Of a DNA stretch of 64,000 nt, positions 55,494-64,000 are shown one piece after another. The position numbers and the translations under genes were made by a program. Location of the stretch: assembly GCF_029784165.1 (NCBI RefSeq), contig NC_073696.1:264832760-264896759 (forward strand). Direction: 5' to 3'. How positions within the stretch are numbered: the stretch's first letter is position 1; each line of letters begins with the position of its first letter. Under the pieces are notes generated by a model that was given only the letters and a program-made list of their open reading frames with translations, searched no databases and was not told the DNA's origin. The stretch is from Wyeomyia smithii. Lineage: Eukaryota > Arthropoda > Insecta > Diptera > Culicidae.

Positions 55494-58293
55494 TGATAGA
55501 CCTCGGTATTTGTCGTCCCTCTAGTAGTTGCTGGGCTAGCCCACTCCACTGCGTACCGAAGAAAAGTGGTGAATGGCGATTTGTCGGGGCAAAACCATTT
55601 TTACAACGCTCGATCTGGAGAGAGCATGCCACCAAATTCCGGTTAATGCGGAGGACATACCTAAAACTGCTGTGATTACTCCGTTTGGGCTGTATGAGTT
55701 TACACGAATGCAATTCGGCCTGTGCAATGCGAGTCAAACCTTTCAGCGATTCATGCACAAGGTTTTCAATTATATGGACTACGTCATTGTCTTCGTGGAC
55801 GACATTTGCATTGCTTCTAGTTCGCCGGAGCAACACTACGAACATGTGAGAGCTGTTTTCGAGCGCCTAAAATCTTATGGTTTGGTGATTAATGTTACTA
55901 AAAGTTGCTTTGCAAAAACTAGTTTCGATTTTCTAGGATACGTGGTTAACAGAGACGGAATCCTACCACTACCGGATCGAGTGAAGGCTGTCACAGAGTA
56001 TCCAATACCCTCTACCGTCAAGGATTTGAGGCGTTTCCTTGCACTGTTGAACTGTTACAAGAGGTTTATTGCACGCGCATCAGACCTCCAAGCAGACCTG
56101 CGAAAATTAATACCTGGAAACAAGAAAAACGATCGGCGGAAGGTGCTCTGGACCGAAAAAACAAAAATGGCGTTTGATAGATGCAAAAAAGCGATAGCTG
56201 AAACCACCCTCTTGTATTATCCCGATTCGTCAAAACAGCTGAGTCTGCTTATAGACGCATCTAACACAGCCGCCGGAGCCGTATTACAACAGTTTGAAAA
56301 AGGCAAATGGGTCCCGCTTGGATTTTATTCTGAGAAATTTTCTAGTTCGCAGCTCAAATATTCAACTTTTGGACGGGAGCTAACAGCAATGAAAAAAGCG
56401 GTTCAGTATTTTCGTTATATGTTGGAAGGAAGAAAGTTTATAATTTACACCGACCATATGCCATTAACGAATGCGCTGTTGTCTAACCCGAGTAGTCGCC
56501 TTCCGCATGAAGAACGATATCTACGATTCATCTCGCAGTTCACTAACGACATTCGACACATTAGTGGGCAGCATAATATAGTTCTTGATACGCTTTCGAG
56601 AGTTGAAACGATTTCGGTTCCGACCCCGATTGATTACAACACAATAGCAATTGACCAAATTAACGATGTCGAATTGAAAAACTTGCAAAATTCACAAACT
56701 GCTTTAAAAATCGAATTACGGCAAACAGCCTTAGCCTCGCATCCCTTATACTGTGATGTTTCCCGCGATAAATAAGGCCTTACATCCCACTTTGACATAG
56801 CCAAACTGTTCTTAATCCTTTTCATGGGATAGCCCATACTGGAGTACGTTCTACGCGACGCCTTATAGCAGACCGATTTGTTTGGAAAAACGTGAACAAA
56901 GATGTAAAGGTGTACGTTCAAAACTGTTTGCAATGCCAGCGCAGCAAAGTGCAAAGACACAACATAGCCCCATTAAAAACTTTCCGCTTCCAAGCTGCCG
57001 TTTCCGTCATATCCACGTAGATTTGGTTGGACCACTGCCGCCGTCAAACGGTTATCGCTATTTGCTTACAATCATCGATCGTTTCTCCCGATGGCCAGAA
57101 GCTGTACCGTTACAAAATATTTTGGCAGAGACTGTTGCCCAAGGTATGTGCGTTACCTGAATTTCCCGTTTTGGCGCACCTGAGACTATCACCACAGATC
57201 AAGGCAGACAATTTGAGTCTGAGTTATTTCTAGAGTTATCTAAAACGATCGTGAAAACAAAAAATAAAACGTCAAAAACAACTTTGTTTTGGGCTGTATT
57301 TCGAATATAGCCCCGATATGAAACCTACTGTCAAACGTGTAGGATTGAGATAGGGTTGCCATTCCCCTGATGGGAACAATTCGTATAAAAAAGAATAACG
57401 TTAAACCGCAAAGTTTAACGGAGTTTGTTTATTCATGCCAAATGTTTGATAAAAAGTCAAGCTGTAATGCGTGTCGTCTGATTTAATCTCTACAATGCGC
57501 AGTTGCTGCTTTACGCTAATCATCTTAATCTTCGAGACAACATTTTGGCTGAAAATCGAATGCACTGTTGAGAAATAACGGAAAAAGGATGGCAGCAGCG
57601 TCGGCTGTGCTACTTGGTTTCGCGCCACAACGTGATTGATGTTTGTGCATGTCTGAGTTATTTCTAGAGTTATCTAAAACGATGGGATCCAAACACATTC
57701 GAACTACTGCATATCATCCACAAGCAAATGGATTGGTGGAAAGGTTTCACCGTACCTTAAAAGCAGCAATAATGGCCGTAGATGCAAAACACTGGTGTGA
57801 CCGCCTACCGATGATAATGCTGGGCTTACGTACAGCGTTTAGACCAGACTTCGAATGTTCAGTTGCAGAATTAGTTTTTGGTCAAATAATACGACTTCCC
57901 GGGGAATTCCTGGACGCCACGTCCGACGACACAAGTAGAACCTAGTTTATCGAACGGCTGAGAGGTATGTTCGAGCATCTGACACCAGTTGATCCACCTC
58001 ATCATGCTAAACCCAAGTTTTTCGTAAACCCTAAGTTGGCTACGTGTAGTCATGTCATTGTTAGAATCGATGCAGTCAAAAGACCTCTGGTTCAACCGTA
58101 TGAGGGCCCATTCAAAGTTGTGAAGCGCTCAGAAAAGTTTATGGACGTACTGATAAACTCTAAAGTGCTTAAAGTATCGATCGATCGACTTAAGCCAGCG
58201 TTTACATGCGATCAAGGTATAGGTGAACACCCGTTACCGGACGAAAAAACCAAAATTACACCATCAGGGCATAAAGTCAGGTTTCTGGTGTAA
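55436..58293 (+). pseudogene. Gypsy pol (RT, RNase H, integrase), multiply broken
   Basis: RT entry SPLHCVPKKSGEWRFVG jumps out of frame directly to GKTIFTTLDLERACHQIPV at about 55590, so roughly 30 codons of RT are missing. Then FGLCNASQTFQRFMHKVF, the catalytic VFVDDICIAS, RNase H with LLIDASNTAAGAVLQQ and IYTDHMPLTNALL, and a stop at 56773-56775. The integrase zinc region has frameshifts (about 56780-56950). The core has HVDLVGPLPPSNGYRYLLTI and TTDQGRQFESE, is split by the 57250-57650 insertion, then TAYHPQANGLVERFHRTLK. The tail ends at 58293. It cannot make working enzymes. Confidence 0.85.
57250..57650 (-). mobile_element. 0.4 kb repeat inserted in integrase, flanked by 33 bp direct repeats
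   Basis: The 33 bp at 57217-57249 (starting GTCTGAGTTATTTC) recur exactly at 57651-57683, on each side of a 401 bp block that is not Gypsy sequence. Most of the block matches 60343-60682 (both run CGATCGTGAAAAC... to ...GTGCTACTTG). The block has 34 extra bases after that shared end. On the minus strand both copies read MATLSQSYTF from about 57363 and 60458. No poly(A) tail or inverted ends. Strand is arbitrary, chosen for that shared frame. Confidence 0.65.
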
Positions 58294-58313
58294 TTGGGGG
58301 GGGGGGGGGTCTA

Positions 58314-58481
58314 TGTGGTGCTGCCAGCACTGGTGAGTGGCACACCCCTGTTATCCCCAGCGAGTGAAAAATGAAATGTCATATTTATATAGTCGAACAG
58401 TTGAGAAATAAAGAACACGCGGATTCTTCGTTGTACAGGTTTACTTCGTTAAATACGTTTAATTGTTCTGCGGAATCCACA
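58314..58481 (+). repeat. 3' LTR of the second Gypsy element
   Basis: 168 bp, one difference from the 5' LTR. A 14-G run and the spacer TCTA precede it; CTTC follows. Confidence 0.9.
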
Positions 58482-59062
58482 CTTCTATTAGGACGTCATT
58501 CAATAGTGTAAAAAGCCTACCAGTTCTTTGTGAACCGTCCTGATAACGAACTGTAATACACTGTAGATTGTATATAACACTTGATAAGCTGATAAATTTT
58601 AATTTGTTTGAGTGGAAAGGCACATACAATTGATTGTGTCCTTGTCATTTGCTATTGACCACTACTTACACTGGTATTTTTTATGCATACATTTATTTAC
58701 CGTACACACGGTTGATACTGATAGACTGACATAGATAGAAGCGTATTGTGCTTGTTTTGCGATAAAATTCGATTGGCGAGGCATATGAACTATATGGCTG
58801 GTGCGGCAGGTAAAGCTGCGCTTGTGTGATGTGGGTGCTCCCTTCTTCTTACTTTGTAAAAATGCTGCTGCCACAATGACTACATTAGACACATGTCGAA
58901 GGGGTCGTTTCGATTAACGACTCCTGAAAATGACTAGAAGACGTGCTAATCGCCACCATGCTTTGGACGCGTATGCCGACTCTAGGAAATTAATTCGTGT
59001 TCGTAACATAAACAAACAGCGAAATTGCTACCGAATGTTTAGAACCCTACAAGAATGAGAAA
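58482..59062. other. No gene recognised downstream of galectin 3
   Basis: Sequence between the Gypsy element and the galectin 3 stop. It probably includes the galectin 3' UTR; minus-strand AATAAA is possible near 58693. No frame of interest. Confidence 0.4.
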
Positions 59063-59620
59063 TCAATAAATTGTTGTTTTGTCCAGTGCAATTAAAATAG
59101 TACCTTTATTTTTATACTTAAAAGCAATTTCCTCCACGTACTCGATATCATCCCAGAGCTCAATCGATTGGATCATGCTGAATGGAAGCTGGTGGGCAAA
59201 CTCGTACTCGGGGGTGTGCTGCGTGTCTTCCGCAAACACCTTGAACACCTCCTCGTGGAATCGGATAATAAGAGTAAACTTTTCGTTGCGGTCCAACATC
59301 CAGTAGTTCTCGTAGACGTCCTCCGCCTGCCAGACGAGGTTCTTCCAGTTGTGAATCACGGCACTGCTGCCGTCGTCGTGGAAAATGGTTTTAAAATGGT
59401 AAGCGATGTGTGGGGGCGTTTGTTTGGCGGGTACCTGGTCGGGTCGTGGCAGACAGAAGTTGATAGAGAACCTGGAAAATTTTACATGTTGTAGCTCTTG
59501 CCATCCGCACTGCGTCGAAACCTACGCTCTAGCATCGCTTTTAAGTTTTCCCCGTATCAAAATTTCGTCATCATGTTGTGGACTTCGAGGAAGCTGCGCT
59601 ACGAACGGACGGACACTCAT
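59063..59620 (-). CDS. Galectin-fold protein 3
   Basis: Minus strand, exon 1 59620-59526 and exon 2 59471-59063 over a 54 bp intron (donor GTAGGT, acceptor TTTTCCAG) joined through GC|G; 167 residues. Starts MSVRPFVAQLPRSPQHDDEI, continues SDARAFSINFCLPRP, then IAYHFKTIFHDDGSS, VIHNWKNLVWQAED, FTLIIRFHEEVFKVFAED and IELWDDIEYVEEIAFKYK. It is closest to galectin 2 (shared IAYHFKTIF and NWKNLVWQ) and lacks that gene's Ser-rich insert. The start matches the start of galectin 2; the frame extends to an ATG at 59710. VxN and WxxE are kept, HxNxR is not. Confidence 0.85.
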
Positions 59621-59710
59621 TTCGATTGCTGCACAACCACAACGGGAAGGACACTTTTTAGAACTAATTATTACTACTGGCACGAAAAAGTCTTCATTCG
59701 AAGAAGGCAC

Positions 59711-60342
59711 AACCTACACTACACGAAGGCACGTACCACTGACGGAGTCCAACTGAATGGTTGATAGTGCCGTCACGTTACAATTGCCAATGCGTTTTTG
59801 GGTTAGGAGTGGGTCGCGGGAGGAAAATATTTTTGTTTTGGTTTTCCATCAAACGGTGCCACTTGCAACTCCGACACACTACCACCATCACAGAGCGGTG
59901 GTTGTTAATGTTGTTAGTACGCCCACCGTAAACAGTCGAATGCGTTGGAATCAGGCCTATGAAAAGACGCCATTTTTCTATGACCGAAAAATAACAAGCA
60001 AAATATTGGAACCACAGTGGGTTCGAAATGGAAATGGAGCCACAAAAAAAGTCACATACAACCCAGTGCAAAAGCTTAGGCGCGTCTAAGGCCTGGTTGG
60101 AATGTTGACAGGGTTGACAGCCGAGAGAAGAGTTGTCAGCCAAATAGGCTGCTTGAGTATGTGAACCAGGGGGATGCTAAGGAGGTTATGTTTCATGAAC
60201 CAACATCTCTAGCAGACAATAAAAGAAGAAGAAGAAAGAGAAACGTTATTTGTAAACATAGGGTGTAAATAGTTGCAAGCTATTGAGTAAAGAATACTGT
60301 AAATAAAATTTACTGTGTTTTGAACTTTCCGGCAATCCGAAC
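59711..60342. other. No gene recognised upstream of galectin 3
   Basis: Probably contains the galectin 3 promoter (minus strand). A stretch ending ACAATAAAAGAAGAAGAAGAAAG at 60214-60237 looks like the 3' end of an old non-LTR element or SINE; its body is not recognisable. Confidence 0.35.
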
Positions 60343-60682
60343 GATCGTGAAAACAGAAAATAAAACGTCAAAAACAACTTTGTTTTGGGCTGTATTTCGA
60401 ATATAGCCCCGATATGAAACCTACTGCCAAACGTGTAGGATTGAGATAGGGTTGCCATTCCCCTGATGTGAACAATTCGTATAGAATAGAATAACGTTAA
60501 ACCGCAAAGTTTAACGGAGTTTGTTTATTTATGCCAAATGTTTGATAAAAAGTCAAGCAATGCGCAGTTGCTGCTTTACGCTAATCATCTTAATCTTCGA
60601 GACAACATTTTGGCTAAAAATCGAATGCACTGTTGAGAAATAACGGAAAAAGGATGGCAGCAGCGTCGGCTGTGCTACTTGA
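60343..60682 (-). repeat. Second copy of the 0.4 kb repeat
   Basis: Matches 57247-57617 closely over its length, with a 31-36 bp gap after GTCAAGC. No direct repeat like the 33 bp one was found around this copy, so it shows where the repeat unit itself starts and ends. Confidence 0.7.
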
Positions 60683-62086
60683 TAAGGCAATCCACGAGAC
60701 AGTTGCGATCAGCTGATTTCAGTCTGTTTTCAACTTATGACAGCTTTACGTATGTTCGATCGGTCGCAACTCGGATGCAACCCGGATCCAGAAGCGTGAA
60801 AAACAAATGTTTTTCGATCGGTAGCTCTAGTATTGCGGGTGCCAATCCTAAATACAACAATAACAAATCACGTTTGATATTATTGCCGACATTAGAAGAT
60901 TTCGGTTTTGGTCGTGTTTTGGTTTCGCAGCTTGAAAAACAGCAACGATAACAAACGTACAAGCATTGAAACGTCACCCGTGGATTGCCTTATTATCTAC
61001 ACCATAAAAAAATGACAACGAATTGCGACAAAAATTGCAACGTCAAACAGAATGAAGTACCGCGTGAACTCTCCGTGCGAAAATACACAGAAATCAAAAT
61101 TGCGAAGCTGTTGTGTAATTCTGTCTCTGAACATAAAAAGGAATTTCTCGATGACTTGCCAACAAGTGAGCCTTAGAAAAAACATAAGAATCCGACATCG
61201 AGTCTTGAGCTTACAGATTTCACACAGATTCAGTTAAAATGACGAGGAAGTACCTGAACATAAATAGTTACAGCTAACAGTAATTATCACCGGCAAATGT
61301 CGCAATAGAGCAAAATCATTTCAAATCGCCTGGAAATACGCGAAAATTTAATCGACCATTTTTGATTTTAATGAAACTTTGCACACGTATTTGGCTTAGC
61401 AAACTGAGCATTTTTCATAGGTGGAGGGATTTTTTACACCCATGAGTTACATTTTAAAAGGGCGTATGCCTTTTGGCACAGGTTTTATTCGAAGCATTGT
61501 AGCCCAGAAACCGTTGGTTGTATAGAAAAACTGTCTGAGAATGAGTTGTAGGGAATTAAAAATGCACCATAAAAAATATACACTGTACAAAAAAAAATTT
61601 TCTTTTGACCAAAAAAAATTTAAAATAAACATTAAAATTCAATTTAAAAAAAAAAGAGTTGAATTTTTGTTATTTTTTTTTATAAAGAAACTTGATGTTA
61701 ATACGCAACTTTAAAATGAAAATCCAGGTTGGAGAAATGAAAAATAATTTTTTTATGGTAGATTAATTTTTTTATGAAAATTCTAATTCGAACATTTTTC
61801 AAAATATTTGTATTCTGATGATTTTAAAAGATGCGGAAAGTCATTTTGAATCAAAAAGCTCTTGGTAGTAGACATTCTAAAGGCATTGGTTTTCGAGTTA
61901 TTTCTAATTTGAGCTCGAAAAATAATAATTATTTAGGAAAATACACGTTTTTCTTAATTTGTCCATGAATCTCCAGCGAAAACCATACGTTTATTGGAAT
62001 GCTTGATCAAAAATATACAATTCATTCTTTGACAACAAAACGATTGTGCGAACGGTTCTCAAGAAAAGAGGTAAATGTTCTAAGTG

Positions 62087-62235
<149 letters not shown>

Positions 62236-62316
62236 AATCAAATATATATTTCGAGTTTTATTATTTTAGGAACATGTTTTCTTATGACATAGATACTTTA
62301 CAGAACTAGTTTCACC

Positions 62317-63170
62317 TTATATTTCATATACATCATAAGTAAATGATTCGTCGTCTTTTGAAAACAGCTTCGTTTGTATCTTATTTTCTGGAATCGAAAC
62401 AAAAGAATAATACTTTTGTGTGGCAGCTATTATTATAGATTTTTTGAAAATATTGCTCCATTCTGTTACTCCTTGTTCATATTCTTCATATGATACCCAA
62501 CTAAATGACATTTTGATGAATTTTTATTATTTTGCTGATTAGACCAATCATACAATTCTTTTGCGCTTGTAATGGAATGTTCATGTTCTTTAGCTAAACT
62601 TGCATTTCCTGCCATTCGTTCTAATATGCAACCAATTGCATCGCATGGGCCTTTACCATGAGAAGTTGCAAAAAATGCCACTCTGCATCGCCGTTATATT
62701 TTGTTTTGAACTTGCAAAGTTTTTTCCATTTTTATATTGTGAGGCAGCTCCATCAGACAATAATATCGCTTTTTTCAATTGTATTGTTGTTTTCAAAAAA
62801 CTCATTAATTTGGCAAGGAACACCTGAACCGCAACAGTATCATGATGGAGTACTTCCGATATTATGATGAAGCTGATATTCTTAAGTGTTCCAGATTCTA
62901 AATAGTAAACAACGAAGGGATGAATGGTGGCTTGACTATTATCCCAATAACGTTAAAGACGTATTAAAATGAGCTTGACTGTTTTCTGCTTGACTGTTCA
63001 ATAGTTTTAATTTAGCAATAACGTTTTCGTTTAATTTGCGTAAGCTTGATGAGCACCGATGATCAGGAAAGGGTTTACAGCATTTGGGCTTGGTGTATTC
63101 CATTTTCACTTTATTCATCTTCACAAAATGCAAACTGTTACTAACACATCTGGAGTAGTGCAATCGTATT
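62317..63170 (-). pseudogene. Broken transposase-like gene inside the long-armed element
   Basis: Minus-strand pieces in order: KVKMEYTKPKCCKPFPDHRC (about 63111-63060), LLSDGAASQYKNGKNFA (about 62763-62715), FFATSHGKGPCDAIG (about 62678-62634), a Ser/Asn-rich stretch, then SWVSYEEYEQGVTEW and a C-terminus ending at 62317. At least two frameshifts separate them. The SDGAxxQYKN...HFFATSHGKGxCD pattern is one I know from transposase-like ORFs in repeats of other animals; I cannot name the superfamily. The Asp in SDG is a plausible catalytic residue by analogy. Confidence 0.55.
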
Positions 63171-64000
63171 TATATACGAAAACAGATATTATAAGTAACC
63201 CAGTAGTTATTGGTTGCGTACTTTACAAACAGTTATTATTAGTAAACAAGTAGGTAGTGTTGCACGACAAACATATTTTTTTATAAAACATTCGGCAAGG
63301 GGGAACGTGTAGGTAAGCTAAGGTTTAGCGCTTGAGTTGTTTATCCAAGCGTTTTGCTGTCAAAGAATAAATTGTATATTTTTGATCAAGCATTCCAATG
63401 AACGTATGGTTTTTGCTGGAGAACCATGGACAAATTAAGAAAAACGTGTATTTTCCGAAATATTAATAATTTTTCGAGCTTAAATTTAAAATTACTCGAA
63501 AACCGATGCCTTTAAAATGTTTACTACCAAGAGCTTTTTGATTCAAAATGACTTTCTGCATCTTTTAAAATCATCAGAATACAAATATTTTGAAAATTGC
63601 TTGAATTAGAATTTTTATAAAAAAATTAATCTACCATAAAAAAAATTATTTTTCATTTCTCCATCCTGGACTTTTTATATAAATTGCGTATTAACGTCAA
63701 GTTTCTTAAAAAAAAATAAAAAAAATCACCTCTTTTTTTTTTCAAATTGAAATTTAATGTTTATTTTTAATATTTTTTGGTCAAAAAAAAATTTTTTTGT
63801 ACAGTGTATATTTTTTCTATAGTGCCTTTTTAATTCCCTACAACTCATTCTCAGACAGTTTTTCTATACAACCAACGGTTTCTGGGCTACAATGCTTCGA
63901 ATAAAACCTATGCCAAAAGGCATACGCCCTTTTAGAATGTAACTCATGGGTGTAAAAAATCTCACCTCACCTGTGAAAAATGCTCAGTTTGCTAAGCCAA

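Larger units (their letters stand above)
53910..58481 (+). mobile_element. Ty3/Gypsy LTR retrotransposon, broken pol
   Basis: 4,572 bp with 168 bp LTRs (53910-54077, 58314-58481) that differ at one base I could find (CAGTCGAG against CAGTTGAG). CTTC borders both ends, a 4 bp target duplication. PBS TGGTGACCCCGGACGCG begins one base after the 5' LTR. A 14-G run (58296-58309) marks the 3' polypurine position. Gag-pol is intact to the protease; RT has a frameshift and a deletion, pol has a stop near 56775, and integrase carries a 0.4 kb insertion. The Gag finger (CWFH...TKCRYSP) resembles the CsRn1 lineage. Confidence 0.9.

Noticed and set aside
62317..63170. A host gene in the long-armed element
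   Set aside because: Frames are broken and the motifs match repeat-encoded transposase-like proteins; it sits between inverted arms.

Overview
This is eukaryotic DNA, almost certainly from a mosquito and most likely an Aedes-type culicine. Genes have short introns of about 50-80 bp with GT/AG ends, next to one 6.2 kb intron full of decayed retrotransposons. The TATA/TCAGT promoter architecture is arthropod-like, and the LINE at 20.1-24.5 kb resembles the Juan family of Aedes. Species is inference; I ran no search.

Genes: (1) 2-11253 (+) is the 3' part of REV3, the catalytic subunit of DNA polymerase zeta, in seven exons that run to the true C-terminus. (2) 12292-11363 (-) is a secreted chymotrypsin-fold serine protease in two exons, convergent with REV3. 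(3) 13006-13356 (+) is a possible small three-exon gene, unrecognised. (4) Three galectin-fold genes share one exon structure: 18807-19389 (+), 25065-25677 (+) and 59620-59063 (-). They look like a dispersed tandem family whose canonical sugar-contact residues are only partly kept. (5) A well-spaced TATA/initiator pair at 25838-25873 probably starts another gene that has no recognised coding exon here.

The rest is mostly mobile DNA. Two LTR retrotransposons have both LTRs and target duplications: a Mag-like Ty3/Gypsy element at 27638-32519 (-), and a shorter, multiply broken Ty3/Gypsy element at 53910-58481 (+). LINEs include a Juan-like copy (20122-24501, +) with a target duplication, a LOA-like copy (32938-35165, -) with a separate fragment at 38502-39178 (-), and a two-ORF CR1-like element with both frames fully open (about 40700-45562, +). 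Many old LINE scraps sit at 3.2-7.6, 13.6-14.8, 16.1-17.3, 40.0-40.2, 46.5-46.7, 49.5-49.7 and 51.5-51.7 kb. DNA transposons and MITEs show as inverted-repeat pairs at 35.8, 36.2-37.2, 39.3-39.6, 47.3-49.05 and 50.2-50.7 kb. A large element with arms of about 650 bp fills 61.4 kb to the window end. A tRNA-derived SINE lies at 39.7-40.0 kb.

How they work together: REV3, the protease and the galectins are unrelated host genes (translesion DNA synthesis, extracellular proteolysis, lectin-type recognition). I see no operon-like system. The most unusual items are the 33-bp duplication around a 0.4 kb repeat inside the second Gypsy element, the two transposase-like relics in large TIR elements, the galectin residue losses, and the protease's Lys at the oxyanion-hole position.
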